Notes: a model not told the origin generated them from the letters alone. A stretch of 64,000 bases of DNA from Ancylostoma caninum (GCA_037903475.1 JBAJFG010000643.1:310001-374000), one strand, 5' to 3'; positions 23,901 through 37,200 are shown, counted from the stretch's first letter. Translations and numbers: made by a program.

Positions 23901-24287
23901 TAGTCCATTCTGGTCCTAGTTACCTTTGCTTTGCCCTTTTCTACTACTCAAATAGATGTTGTTATATCCTGCTTCGGAAAGCAGTGAACGTTCTTCGAAA
24001 CTGATCTATAGCGTCTTATTCACTGTTCCGATTACATTTCAGTTCTTGGTTTATACAGCCGAATCCTAGCTTCATCAGTAGTCACGTTTTTCCTTGCAAA
24101 GGAACTGGAGCTTAGATTCTCAATAAACAATTCAAGGAAGTTGAGAGCGGTTCTCTTAGAAATGTGTTCCTGTTCGGGATTGAGAGAATGCATTTATCAC
24201 CCATTTCCCTCAAAGCTATGGAAACGCAAGGAAAAAAAGTGGAACGAAGATTGTCATACACTGGAACAATGTGCAATTATTATTATA
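20957..24287. other. Intergenic stretch, no supported gene
   Basis: Contains a 10-bp hairpin (TCCTCTATTT loop AAATAGAGGA at 21824-21848), overlapping open frames of about 100 codons on both strands at 22585-22893 without a recognisable family, and near 23787-23825 a 40-bp sequence repeated inside the element at 24288-24986. Confidence 0.35.
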
Positions 24288-24986
24288 CAGGGTGGGCCAT
24301 AATTATGGGTACTGCCCGCGCGCTTTGAATTTGCTCAAGTATTGGGAAGCTTCAAGATCTTTCTGGGATTTCTTAAATATTTCCTAAAGTTCAAGTCTTC
24401 TACTTTCTGTTCATGTCATTTCGTCCGTTGGTTTGAACCAATCTCCAACTCTAGACCCATCTTTCCATTGCTATGACCTAGCATCACAACAACGTGTAGA
24501 CACGCAAGGTTGGTAGCCCTTCAAAGATGGGCAAAAACTTCATCCACAGAGTCCTACAAAGTGTCAAAGCCCCGGCAACAGGGGGCAATAGTTATTATGG
24601 GTACTATTATTATTCCATTTCATTCCAAAATGGATGTTGAACTGTATTTGCATGGAATGTTCAATACAGGCCCTATATCAACACTGGTAGATAATTCCAA
24701 GATCAAAAGTATGCTGGGAACCACATATTGGCGTTGGTGGGCTCTAGGGAGCTTTCCACAAAAACTCGAGAATGATGGTGACCACTACTTGCGTGCCGCG
24801 GACAGCATCTACCTGGTAAATCTGGAGGCCCTATATCAACACTGGTAGAGTAGTATTCGAAATCAAATATGAATTATTGTTGCTGTAAAAGTACCTAACA
24901 TTCGCTCTTTAAAACCTCCCCTATATTGTAGCTTGTTCGTTCAAGAGGTTAAATTTATCTGGTACCCATAATTTTGGCCCACCCTG
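24288..24986. mobile_element. TA-flanked inverted-repeat element, Tc1/mariner type
   Basis: Ends CAGGGTGGGCCATAATTATG and (inverse) CAGGGTGGGCCAAAATTATG, then GGTAC, flanked by TA on both sides. Such CAGGGTG ends are seen in Tc1/mariner-superfamily elements. The interior has two copies of GGCCCTATATCAACACTGG (near 24671 and 24826), an internal echo of the terminal ATAATTATGGGTAC, and a 40-bp sequence also found at 23787-23825. A plus-strand open frame (24510-24848) ends within it but no transposase motif is recognisable. 699 bp, likely non-autonomous. Confidence 0.75.
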
Positions 24987-25698
24987 TAAATTTACTTTCT
25001 CTAATGTTGTGAGGAGCTCACCTTTTATCCGCTATGATGTAACAGCAGACATCAGATGCTTACGTAGCAAAATATGAAATGCAAGCAAATTTTGGCAAAG
25101 CACAAGCAGCAGATTAGCGGAGGTCGGTTCGGATTCAGTTCAATTCTGGACCGCCGGCATTATGTGTAGCTGCAGTGTATACACTACGGTGTGGGCCAAA
25201 AATACGTTCACAACACGTGTTTGCTTTTAAAGGAGCATGGGTTCCCGTGAAGTCCAATGCATTTCGAAGCTCGTTTCCGGAAGTTTTCGCAGAACACTTC
25301 TCCAGTGCCCAGATAACGTTTGGTCCAGGGCGGGAAGAATAATGTATTTTAGGACCTACTGGTTTCGCCGAGTGTCCACTCAATTTAATGGAGCTCCATT
25401 GACTGCTTCTGTGATATCTGAGACATGTGCTTTCTCGAAAACCCATGTAAATTTACATCATTCGTGAGATCCCGTGGAAATATGGGTTCTATTTCATCCC
25501 AGCCGTTTGCGCGCCTGCGTGCGTGCGAACTTACTGAATATCATAGGCTCTGATTTCTAGCAGATAGAGGCTAACCCTAGGTGTTCTCTTGCCTCTTATT
25601 CATTGGGCGCCGGCAGAAAATTATGCGACAATTTTGCGAATTACATTGAAATTCTTTCTGTCTGTCCTTTTTTTGTTACCATATTTTTGGAACATCTC

Positions 25699-25785
25699 AG
25701 GAGCTTGGCGTAGGGGTGTCACAAGCTGGCACACCTACCTTTAAAAACGGCTTTGCGATTACGGGTTCGAACCCTGACATGCGCA
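25699..25785 (+). repeat. tRNA-like sequence (SINE head or pseudo-tRNA)
   Basis: An A-box-like TTGGCGTAGGGGTG at 25705-25718 and a perfect B box GGGTTCGAACCC at 25763-25774 are spaced as in tRNA genes. The acceptor arm does not pair, so it is not a functional tRNA gene. Confidence 0.5.
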
Positions 25786-26149
25786 CTCTTTAACGGCGCG
25801 CACATCCTCTGCGCTATAGTGTATGTCTTATCCAATACACTATAATGACGAGGTAGATCACGGAGAGTGGCTGTCATTATATGCACCTCGCAGTTGCTTA
25901 ACGGAAGATCGGCCTATTGACCAGTGACATCGATCAGCGAGATCATGAGGTCATAAGATCACTTATGAACGACATTCCTTTTCCTAATTTCTTAATTGTC
26001 CAAAACGGATGGTGTTGGCAGTGAGCAAAATTGGTGAAAATTTGAGTTAAGGAACACTCAGCAAGTTTTGCCTCAGGTACACGCAGCATTATCCGTGCCT
26101 TAGAGACCAGAAGTGCTCCTATAATTCTTTTTACGTGCGCCAACATGTC

Positions 26150-26222
26150 TGCGTGATGGCATAGTGGTAGTATCGGCTGCTCTCACGCTTAGCAGGTTCG
26201 ATTCCCGTTGACAGAAAGCCGC
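26150..26222 (+). repeat. tRNA-like sequence (SINE head or pseudo-tRNA)
   Basis: A box TGGCATAGTGGTAG and B box GGTTCGATTCC fit pol III promoter consensus at tRNA spacing, with CTCTCAC in the anticodon-loop position. The acceptor and part of the T arm do not pair. Best explained as a tRNA-derived repeat. Confidence 0.55.
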
Positions 26223-27599
26223 TACAGCATTGAGGAGATTTTGCCCACAAGCAACAGAGTTGCTATCAAATTAACGCAAAAATAGTTTACGAAGCGTTAC
26301 GAGCTCGGTCGTGTGCGATGGTATGAACTTCGGGACACTCTGCGTATCGCGATTTCTGGCACTATTTCTTTCAAGCTCTCCACTTCCGTTGTCAACACCT
26401 TCGCGACGCACCGCTCTCGCGTGTATTAGGATGCGGTTCCGTACGAACCTGGCACGCCTTGTCTCAAGCCAGCCTCGTGACATGTTCGAAACATGCTGTG
26501 ACGACGTGAAGGGGGATTACTTCTAGCCTAGATGTAACTGCAGAATAAAGGAACCGCATGAGGTGTCTGACGAACACCATCTCAGCGTCTATCACCAAGT
26601 TTACCACGGTGTCTCTCGCACCGTGGTTAGCGTTCACCTCCATTTTCAATGACTAATACAACGCTAAAAGTTTTTCTTTTCTCTGATCGCGCTTTGTTTT
26701 GCGCAAATAAGTGTTCATCGCTTATGTTAGCTGCAGCGAGCTTGCTCAATCCATTCGTGCATCTATCAGACCTTATCTACCTCTTAAGGCGATTCATCCA
26801 TAATTTTTTTTTTGTCTCAGCCAACTAGGATGGAATAAAGATATTTATGGTGGAAGGTAGAGCTGATGAGTCTGTTGAATTGACAATAATTTAGATCTAA
26901 TTTACCTGCAGCTTTGTGTACAGCTAAGATAACAGAAATCGCTTGAGTTTTTTTTTTAAATCTCTATATGAACACAATCAAGGCCTGTTGACTTGAACAG
27001 TTGTCGCATACTAACTTTTTGTCAGAATGGCTTGACACTTGCAGACATCTGACGTTATAGATCTGTCAGCGCAATGGTGTACAAGTTTTCTTGTTCGAGG
27101 AAAAAAAAGAAACAGAAAAGCTCTTTGATGCTTGTTTCAAGAACGTTCCGGCCAGCTCCGTATAAAATGTGCGAGATCGTGTTAGCTGTAAGGAAACATC
27201 GACCGATATTCGGAGCTCAAGGTCTTTCTAGAACTCTAGATTCCACTGTTTGCTCGGGTTAGGATTTGGTTCGATGCTTTAATCCTTTTCAGTTGGTGAC
27301 TGTGAACACCTATGGATTTCTCCATCTTTAAGCCTTCTTTTCTTATCACTAGAATTTAGTAATCTTTTCTGTAACGCATCCGTAGGCCAGTGAGTCTTCC
27401 ACCCGAGGAGACTTTCACCATGCGTACATATAAGGAATAACTGAAAGCAATATTGTATAACGTGTCATGCAGGAAAACGTTTATTGACGTCGGACCAGCA
27501 GGAAATCTATAGAAACTAATTAATTTAACATTGACATGACATGTAATGATTCCATGAGAAATCAGTGAATGAAGATCTTCAGAGACGCAAGTTTTGTAC
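26223..27599. other. Intergenic stretch, nothing recognised
   Basis: Short open frames on both strands at 26271-26649 without known domains, and poly-T/poly-A tracts. No further feature. Confidence 0.35.
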
Positions 27600-28030
27600 A
27601 TAAGCTCAGGTTGATTACGTCAAACTGATTCTCGTCCATTGCGGGTGCAGCCCCGCCATTTCTCTGTGCCTTGCGCAAGTCGCGTGCACGTTCCTCTCAT
27701 ACACTTCCATAACGGGTCTATCCACCGCAAGGCTGGTCCGCCACTTGAATGTTTTGGAGTTCATGGGTATCAGTCCGCACTGTCCAGCGATTGTCCTTCA
27801 TTCTGGCGACGTGCCCTGCCCACGCACTTTTCCTCCTATAAAGCAAATTAATAACGTTGACTAATGTACATTTCTTAGTTCTTCATTCCTTCTGGGCTGC
27901 ATCCTACTGTTTCTCAGTATCTGCCTTTTCACTGCCCTCTGCGTTACTTGTAAAACTAGTTTTTCGATTTTTGTCAAACTCCATGTTTCACATCTGTTAA
28001 TGAATGCGTGCAGAATGTTGCTGTGTAATA
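27600..28030 (-). pseudogene. RTE-type reverse transcriptase, C-terminal fragment
   Basis: Minus-strand reading frames, shifting several times, give the characteristic end of RTE-clade retrotransposon proteins. First comes CETWSLTK (about 27995), then TQRAVKRQILRNSR (about 27950), then after a frameshift AWAGHVARMKDNRWTVR (about 27800-27750), the well-known WAGHVxRMxDNRWT region after the RT domain. Stops and shifts make it non-functional. No 5' part of this element is in the window. Confidence 0.8.
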
Positions 28031-30837
28031 TTGACCCTTTGTTTGTACTGAATATATCGTTGTTTTAGGAGAACATAGACTTCCGGAAATGCACTCTGCT
28101 TAGAGTTAGAACGAAGTAAAGACAATAAAAAGTCATAATGATAAGCAACAACGAAGAGAAGAAATGGACAACGCCGATTATCTGGAAAAATTAACGCATT
28201 CTGCAGGTCGAGACACCAATAGGCGATGTGTCCGATGTGGTCAAATCCAGATCACAGCCGCCTTTGGGTATGGTGCCCGGTCCCTTCAGTGGGCCGAAGC
28301 GAGTTCTGCATCCGGTTTTGTTAGTTCTTGGCCATCTACAACATCGGTGCAGTGGTGTATTGCTGCAGTCTCCCGACAGCGACTGAACTTATCAAAAACA
28401 AACACATAAAATGGTTTGATTCCCGTTTTCGTTCTTTCTAATGAAATGATAATGAACATTGAAGCAGGGTCGTCAGTCTTTTCTCAAAAATTCTACAGAA
28501 ACTGAGAAGCTGCAGTTTGTAACCCCAGTACCATCTACGCGTCAAATTCGCTGCTTAGCATCATTACTTATGTAGATTGTGGTAACGACTAGTTATATAA
28601 CTGAACTCCTTGCTAATGCAAAGTTAGCAGTAATAACCAGTTTCCAAATCCCAATTTGCATTTTTTAGCAGTAGCAATCAATTAGAGGTCTGCTACTGTG
28701 AGTACAACCTAGGAACAGTTAGTGTCCCATTGTTCTCCTCCGCGATACAAAATGTGTTTCTAGGAAATATTGAAACACATCAACGTAGTGCAATAAGATA
28801 CATATACTTAGGATCAAATGAAATCCGTTTGCTCCAAGTATTTTCTTCAGTGGATTAGGAGCGGAAAGGAAGATCTGAGTATCAGCATAAAAGATCAACA
28901 CCCCATTTGTTTGTCATATTCTCTGTCTTCTCATGTAACTTCACCACCAAACTTACGCTAGTTTTTGCAGAATTGTAGATTTTTTTCATGGTTCCAGCAT
29001 TAAGAAATGGCATAAAGTCTTGAATTACCTTGACAACTCATCGGAGAACAACATTTGTATTCCAGCGCCTTCAAAACCGAAACTCCCACGATCACTGAAA
29101 AATTGTAGCAGCTGTTTACCTTTGCTCAAACCGCCGAGTCACGAGATATGATTTGCTTAAGTGGAAATATGAGAATTGCAATCACGTTTAGGAAATACGA
29201 GAAATGCTCCCAAGTTCAAGAGCCACGGATCAAAGAGAACTGGGATATAGTTGATTCTTCTCTTGACGTCCATGTGTGTCAATAAGTCAACAGTTCATAA
29301 GAGAGATCTCTTGACGTGCTCAACGTTCTTAATGCTTTCTTGTTGAGTGGTCGGTAATTTTTGAGCAGAGACCTTTCCTTCCTTTCACATACGGTTGTTC
29401 TCTCTTCCTAGTCATCTGCTCTTAGAAACCACCTGGCTATACAGGAAGTGCACCTCGCTTAGAGGATCGCTTCGATCATTCTGTGTACTTCCTTGCTATT
29501 TAATTTTTGAGGTCTTCGCACTTATACCCTATACTGGGACGAATTTAGAAAATAATTAAATATTTGTACAAGTTTGTGATTTTTTGTGAAGTGGTTTTTC
29601 TTCTTTTTGTGGCGAAAGATTTTTTTCTATAACATTGTTAGCAATTACAGAGAAAAATTATAGGAAATACTTTACTGAAATTCCACGAAAATTGCTGAAT
29701 TCCTGCATTATCTCAGGAAAAAAATGGCACGGTGTCCTAAGAATACAGATTACTTCGTTCTTGTGATTGTTATGAGGAACTGATTTTTCTGAGTTACAGT
29801 ACCAACCTTTTGTATCCTATCCAATCAAGCCACACTTTATTTTCCCCATGAGTAATTTTCGAAAAGGATGTGAGTAGAAAAACTGGGCAATTCATGTTCA
29901 AAGCACTTGGGGAAATTGGAAACGTGCTTCCAAATTAATTGCATCTAAAGCAATTGCCGAGGCTAGCGCAACTGCTACTTTGTGTTATTTGTGCTGCTGC
30001 AACTACAGATCGTTGCACAGCTGCCCTTCACCAATACCTACAGCTACAGTACATAGAAAGTGAGGGTTACGTTGAGTATGATTACCATAATGAGCGCTTT
30101 ACGCACCACTCCCCTACGCAAACAAAGACCTTTTTTGAGATTTTTATTGCCTCTAGATTGAAACCGTGTCTTTCAACACAATTTAACCTTACCTTTAACG
30201 TCACCTCGTGTGAGCCTATAGCGTTCAGCGATGATTGCTTTATGAAGCGTCATCTTCTTACACAATTTTGAACTTTTCCGTCCCATTGCACTAGCTAGAA
30301 TATTCATACAGGGTAATGGCGCATGAATCTCCAACGGCAGCAAATTTAGAAATTGTAGGTTTTGGGGTGGGTATTTTTGTAAGGAAATGAGATGAAGAAG
30401 TGTGGCTGAGCTGGATGCATCCATTTTATTCTATCGAGTGACGAAAAGGGACACACTAAATCTGTTATGTCCATTAGGTGCCGCGATCGCAATAAAGAAT
30501 GCTGGCCAAGCAGAATTCACAGGAAATGGGCTTCAGTGTGCTTGTAGTCAGAAGAGCCGTTGATTCAGCACCTCGTTTGTGAATTTCAAGTAAACATCAG
30601 AGGACCTGCATACGATTACAATCCTAGCTGGTGTTGTTAAGAAATTCTGTCGCTCGTTTTTGGATTCTCCACTATACTCGGGAGCAAAAAAAAAACGAAT
30701 AACTAGATTCATTTAATTGTTATATTCATGCAGCCCAAAAGAATGTAAATGTTCAAAAAAAAAAGAGAAAGACCTCGATGTCTCCTTGTAATTCCTAGAG
30801 GAATGTATTGCCCCCTCTTTTTCAAATATCCGAACTA
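28031..30837. other. Intergenic stretch, no supported gene
   Basis: Only short open frames; the longest on plus (29939-30271) begins with TTG and has no recognisable domain. No repeat partner was found for most of this segment. Confidence 0.35.
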
Positions 30838-31364
30838 CAGTCAGGTCCGGCAGCCACTGCAAATGAGCGCCGGCAGGCGCCGGCCGCCGCCACCCTCCGG
30901 CGTCCCGGTATTAATGAGCTATAAATCACTCGAGCTTGGGAGAAAGCGAAGAAAAATACAATTTTAGTACATGGTAGACAGAGTGCAGTGGATATGTTAA
31001 GGCTATAAAGCAGGGGACTATTTTCACAACTTTCACGTTTTTTTTTCATTTTTGTGATTTTCATGGGGAAAGATTTCCGAATACACAATAAGCGAAGCCA
31101 ACTCTTCCATCTTCTGCTATAGGACACTGCTTCGCGAATACAAAAATGGTCGTTATTCTTCTATAGATGGGCACAGTACTTCAGTTATCCCATCTGAATA
31201 ATAAAGCTCATCCAATTCGGGATCCTCAGAAATAATTGAAATCCGTATAAATTGTTCCATATTCATTGCGAAGTAGTTCTACCGCTGTCATTCATCTTTC
31301 GTGGAGCAGTCCTTCACGGCGGAGTTACTCTCTCCCGGTTTCCCTCAACTTTGAAAAAGTGGTT

Positions 31365-31601
31365 TTTCACTATTACTTACACTATTACTATTACTTACAC
31401 TTACACTTATCGTAGCTTATCTTCGAAATTTATGCAAAACGTTGCCGGATGCCTTCCTGGACTACCCGAAGGAGATCGCGGGGGACGTTCCAAGCAGTGA
31501 ACCCCAAACACTGCGATACTTAACTCTGGATCTCCAACGGAGTGGAATCAGCGATAGGGACAGATTGCAATCTGCTACTCAAACCACTGAGCCATCCGGG
31601 C
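31365..31601 (-). repeat. tRNA-derived SINE-like repeat
   Basis: Reads on minus as a tRNA-like head (GCCCGGATGGCTCAGTGGTT, A-box type), a body, and a 3' tail of repeated TAAGTG/TAATAG units at 31365-31410. The B box is degenerate. Head, body and simple-repeat tail are the structure of a SINE. A second copy of the tail motif (GATAAGTGTAAGTGTAA) lies at 31783-31805. Confidence 0.55.
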
Positions 31602-31675
31602 TACTTTTTATGTTGGAGTTTGTTAGATAACTGCAGCAGTCGTAGGCAACATACTATATGTATTTGCAAAACGTG

Positions 31676-31752
31676 GGCACAGGGCAGGATTCGATCTCCT
31701 GACCACCACAACGTCGATCATTCGCTTGACCCACTGAGCTATGCGCGCACGC
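31676..31752 (-). repeat. tRNA-like head, minus strand
   Basis: A box TAGCTCAGTGGGTCAAG and B box AGATCGAATCC with a perfect 5-bp T stem (CAGGA/TCCTG) are present, but the acceptor arm does not pair. Probably the head of another tRNA-derived SINE nested in the same transposon. Confidence 0.5.
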
Positions 31753-32015
31753 GATGCATCATACAAAAAGTGTCCAATGTTATTTACACTTACACTTATC
31801 GTCGTTTATCTTAGAAATTTACGTGAAAAGGGAGTTGGGTGGGGCCACTCCTGTGAAGCCTAAGCCTTATCCTTGAACCCATTCTTAAGCATAGGGTTAG
31901 GCTTATCTACCCTGTCTACTATGGACTAAAATTGTATTTTTGTTCGCTTTCTCCCAAGCTCGAGTGATTTATAGCTCATTAATACCGGGGCGCCGAAGGG
32001 TGGCGGACCGGACTG

Positions 32016-33639
32016 TATAGGCTCATTCATAGTTGAATTTTCGAATTACAGATGAATCGATAGCTATCTAATATATTATTCGATCCAAAGTATAGCCTCC
32101 ACGAGCTGCTTCGCTTTTTCAAAAATTTTGCCACCAATGGAGACTGAAACTCGGACGACGCGAGCGATAGATCTGTAAACTAAATTTGTGATTCAATATA
32201 ATGCGTCAGAAAACAGAAAAAAAGGAAAAAGAAATCACAGTTTTGCATCGACTCTTGCTAACTTTTGGAACTTTCTTTTTAACACGAGCGTTCACATGAA
32301 AATGAGGGGGCGGGGGTGGCGTTCGTATGTGGGGTTGACCTTCTCTCATTTTCATTCTTGTGCCTGTCTCTAGGAACGAGAACAGACTGTCTTTCAGTGC
32401 ACTGACCGAGTGAAGCATCAGTTGTATTCATTAGTCGGGTATCCGATTCTGAATGAGATGGAAGTTGAAATGTTTAGGAAGAGGAAAGCCGTACAACTCT
32501 GGGAAAAATAGTAAAGCACTTTGTTCCTGAAGTATTCCTCGAATTTTTGGATGCCTTTCCAAATTTGTTATCAAAAATTAGGTGGATTCACTAATTTTTC
32601 TTCAATGCTGTAGTGTCTTCACCCACGTCCTCCGTCCTCGCCCTATCCTCTTTTCAATGATTCTTGCTAATCCTAGCGAACATTTCTCATTTTCTAGAAA
32701 CCTCTGATTATCTTCTCATCAAGAAATTGTCCTTTCTTCATTGTTCTGAGCATTCTTCTGCCTCACGTTTCCCCGGTTTCCCTTCCATAGCGAAACTAAC
32801 CAAGGAAATAGACACATATACTGCCCATCCTCGATCCGAGAGCTTCTAAATTCCACTCCCGACTCCTTCTTTTACTGTTCAAACATTGGTTTTTTTCTTT
32901 GTATCGAATGTTTGCACTACTCTCTAATTACCTCTAAAGTATCACATGACGATCTGCAAATGAAATATGTATAAGGGAATTGCCAACTTTTTGCACTTTT
33001 CAATTGCTATGAGGAGGACATCTCGCATTTCTCATTCACTTCCCTACCGTAATGTGGCGGTGCAATCTTTTAACCTTCGCTCTGATCTCGTAGAACAAAT
33101 AGAATTTGAAACCGCTACTACACTTTCAATCGCACGTACGTATTTGCACAAGGTGGATCCGTTTACAGTCTTTACACAAGTCTTTCTCACAATAGAAGTC
33201 ACCGTCAGGTTTCGTACTGTGCAAATTTCCAAGATTTTGAGCAGATAATGTGCTAATATGTTCTATTTTTATATATTATACATCAGCTGCTGGGCAAAAT
33301 TTCCTTCAGACTCGCTCATGCAGCTACCTTCCAATGCATTAATTTCTCTGATGCTTTTGAACAGGTTTTGTTGATGACATAAGCCTTTATGCACGGTTAC
33401 AGCTCAGCAAACTGTTTCCTGTGTCCGTGCAATATTTTCTGTCTCCGTTCAATGAGCAAACTATGTGAAAAAAATCGTGACCAACATACTGTATAACCTG
33501 TAATACATATGTAGTTCGTAGTGTTCAAATGTTCTACAAAAATACTCTTGAATACTTGGGATATACTAAAAAATGCGTTAGACAGGGGCACTAAATGTTC
33601 TTTGCTTTCTGTGATGCCCTTTTATAGCAGAGATGGGCG
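32016..33639. other. Intergenic stretch, nothing recognised
   Basis: Overlapping short open frames on both strands near 32967-33248 have no recognisable family. Confidence 0.35.
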
Positions 33640-34218
33640 GATACGATATTTTCTAAGACCCGGATAAGGATTTGGAGTGGTCGATAATATCCATAAATGG
33701 TCAGATAACGGATACCGGGTAGCAGATGACGTCTACGTAAGGGTTCACGGCACAGGATACCACCCATTTAAAACCTAGACAACCTAAAAACTAAGAAAAT
33801 TTTTTTCTTTCTGATCAAGAACAAACCTGAACAAATCTCTCTCACCACCTGCAGCGATGTAGCGAGACCTTTCCAGAAACCGCTCGTTTTTATTCTCTGG
33901 AGTAGGGAGCACAAATGGAAAATGAGTAGTATCACCTTGTCAGACAAGGATTTAAACCATAAAGGTTTCGTTCCGATCTGCGAGCCTGGTCTCTTGCATT
34001 TCCCTTGTCAGCACTAATTTTTTTTCTGTAAATGACAGTAGTCTTCAGGAAAAGTGCAAATTCGAAGAATCCGGTGGTAAAACCCGAATAAGGGTCCCGA
34101 TAACTGATATACTTGAGCAATATAGGTTTCATTCCGATCTGCGAGTCTACGAAAAATGGATGAAGGGATAACCGGATACGCCACTGATGCAAGCAACTGT
34201 AATATGTATTACAGTTGC
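33640..34218. repeat. Low-copy internal repeats and 26-bp palindrome
   Basis: AGGTTTC(G/A)TTCCGATCTGCGAG occurs twice in direct orientation (about 33963 and 34124), with variants of ACCCG(G/A)ATAAGG nearby. A perfect palindrome, GCAACTGTAATA-TG-TATTACAGTTGC, lies at 34193-34218. Confidence 0.5.
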
Positions 34219-37200
34219 TAATAGTGTACTGCGAGTATTAGTAACAGTAGTGTATTGAGAGTACGCTACAGCCGAAACGGCTCGGAGTTGGCTTATGAAG
34301 CCCGGATATGACCAGAAAAAAAGCGGAGTAGGCGGAGCTGGACTGCAGTGGAAGAGTAGCCGAATTCATTCCCATCCATGTCCACTGTCAGCAGCAATAT
34401 TATACTGAACACCGACCCATTGTCTCTTATAAACTTCAAAATTTGAGAGAAAAATGCATGAGCTTGTTCGGCAATCTGATAGTATCCAGGTTTCCATTTT
34501 TTTGTAAGTTTTGAAACTTAAAATTCAAGTAAGTGTGTCTCAAGATATGTGCACATATTGAAAATTACCTAATAAACACAATGCAGTAGGTTTCCTTCAC
34601 CTTACTGATGAGTGCAGGAGGGAACGTACTTTTATGTTTAATTTTCGTATAAGGTTCATGCACGAAACGAAAACTGAACAGACCACAAAAAATTTCAGTA
34701 TGCCTTTAAAATTCCATCTCTTTTGTTTCCTTTTCTTGGAATTATTCCTGTCGACTTTCATTCTGTGTTAGCGGTGAATATTTCAGCTGCTACATGATTC
34801 TTTTCTATGTAACTACTAGCCAAATATGACTTTTCCCTCAACTAACTCATGCAGAATTCCTAGAATGGTATGGACCATAGTCTGGTTAAATATAGCCAGT
34901 ATGATTTTAGTTCATTCACAGTCAGTATACGATGTATGGACTTTAACTCCCCCTTGAGGCTATTCTCGAAGCCTTTACGGATTGTTATTTTTCCGGCAAG
35001 ACTCTGGCCTAGGCTGGACATCTTTCTGATCAGCACAAAAGCTAGTTCTCCTAGATAACTTTATATTATTTTATCTTACTTCATCATCATCTATATTTTT
35101 TCAGCTAGGGAATTTCCTTTAAAGTTGTTTCTTATGTTTAGTTTTTCTGCTGGATGAGCCAAATTTACTCATAATTTGTGAATCACAGTGAACATTACAC
35201 GTGTTTTCACCACGATGCCACCAAATTCATGTATGAAACTATATAGTGGAAGAGTTCTGCAGAGTGTTGTGACAGAAGTTTGCTCATAACGAGAACTTGT
35301 TTTGTTTTCTGTGAGCTACTTCAATTTAACGCAATTCTGAAGGGCTCATAAGGACATTTTATTTATGTGGTTCATGGATATGTCGGAATAAGCAATAAAT
35401 GTTCTGTTCTAGGAGGAGGCTGGTAAGGACAAGTTCGGCGTGCCTCTCCAAAAATAATCCTCTTGATATGAATAGGTGCTGGCGATGAATTCTTGGTCAC
35501 TGTCCCGGAATCAGGTTACCGCTGAACATCTACTCTACTTTCTTGCAGTGTCCTTTATGATAAAATTCATGATTGGTGTCCGTACTACATAGAACTGGCA
35601 ATTAGAATAGGACCATACTGGTAAACACGTTCGTAAAAATGAGGGAGCACTTCAAGAACATTATATCATAGGCGCCCAATTAACAGATTTCAGGAAGAAA
35701 CAGGCTTCCGGGAACATTTCCTATTTCTTTCCCTTCGTTCATGAAGGCTTGATCTTTCACGGAAATCCTGAATGAGTTGAGTTCCATGCTTCCTAGCGAG
35801 ATGAGCCTTTTGCCTAGCGCAATGTAACTACTTGGCTTTACATCGTGAAAACTTATTGGCAAAAAAAAATTATTCATTTATTTACTTATTTCATTCGTCC
35901 ATTCTTACTCCTCGGTATTGTTCTCAAATTCTTGGATCGTAGCCAAAATCACTCCGGAACAAAGAATTACGCTCAATAACCAGCTACAAATTAATCATAA
36001 TAGTTTTCATATTGATATACAAAGGCTTGTATGTATTTGAATTCAAGAAATTCGTCTTCTATTAAGTAAGTTAAAATTCGGAGTTTCGAAAAGAGCTAGC
36101 AGTACTGCCTTTTGGGAATGAAGAGAAGGGTTCAAGAGCTTTTTTTTTCGAATATTCGGATTCTTGGCTCGGGTTTTGGGTTAATATTGAAATTTATTGA
36201 ATTACTCAGTTTTTTATCCGGTTCTAAGTACACTTGCAGTACGTTGTATGCAACGATGGAGTGGTAATCATCGGAAATAGCCCCACTGTTCCCTGGATTT
36301 TGGGAAGTAACGTTTTAGTGGAAGTAAAAATAGATTGCGACAGTGAGGTCCACTGAAAAAAATCATCACAAAACATAGAAAGAATGCTTGACTGAATACT
36401 CTTGGCTGTACTTAGGTACACTCGGTAGGACTAAGCGTCATACATAAATCAAGTATCCTTCACGAAATCCATGGAGGTCAAGAACGTATGGGTGTTCTTT
36501 AAAGCCCTCTTCAACGTAATGGGTACACTGGATTAGGGTTTCTGGAAGAGAAACTGTAAGTTAGGATAAATGTAGAGAGAACAAAAATAGAGCGTGAAGA
36601 ATAAGTCAATTTCGAGGATAACCCAGGCTTCCATGGAATGGATGACCTTACAAAAAATCTCCGAATAATCTTTTAATGACGAGGATCTCGAGCAGGAGTG
36701 TGCGGAAATTAAATTTCAAATCCCCTGACAGAAAAATCGCAATTGGAGTTTGAAAATGGAAGAAAATAGAGTTCGGAACACGGGAAATAGGAAATCCCGC
36801 ACAACACTAATCCCGAATGCGTGTACTATAAAATCCCCAATTGTGACATTTCTTCCCCAGTGGGGATTTTAATGCAAATTTGCCCTAATCTGAAGTATGG
36901 TAAGGAGGAACGCGATACTTTTTCCTGCAAGGGGAGCTGTTTCTCACCGCAACCATCCTATCGTGGACTTCATAAGTGGTTCCAGGGTTCTCTGTTATGC
37001 GCCCTGTCAAAATGAATGAGTTTCTTAAGAAAAGGGTTAATATATTTTCTGTGCGATTTAATATTGCAAGCCGGCAGCAGCAAGTACTGGTAAAAGCAGT
37101 GTAATCTATCACATTTTGCTTGCGAATCTCGCCCAAGGGATGTGGGGGAAAGCATAGGGCACTCGTGGGTCCGTTATGAGTTTTCCCACTAGAAGGCACA

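Larger units (their letters stand above)
30838..32015. mobile_element. TIR transposon with nested SINE-like inserts
   Basis: Ends CAGTC and GACTG are flanked by TA on both sides (30836-30837 and 32016-32017). The inverted repeats run about 110-145 bp and share CCCGGTATTAATGAGC, CACTCGAGCTTGGGAGAAAG and ACAATTTTAGT with few differences; the left arm has an extra GC-rich insertion. TA target and CAGTC ends suggest the Tc1/mariner superfamily. No transposase is visible. The interior holds tRNA-like repeats and ACTTACACTTATCG tails. Confidence 0.85.

Noticed and set aside
29939..30271. 110-codon plus-strand open frame with hydrophobic N-terminus
   Set aside because: Its first codon is TTG, not ATG, and no domain is recognisable.
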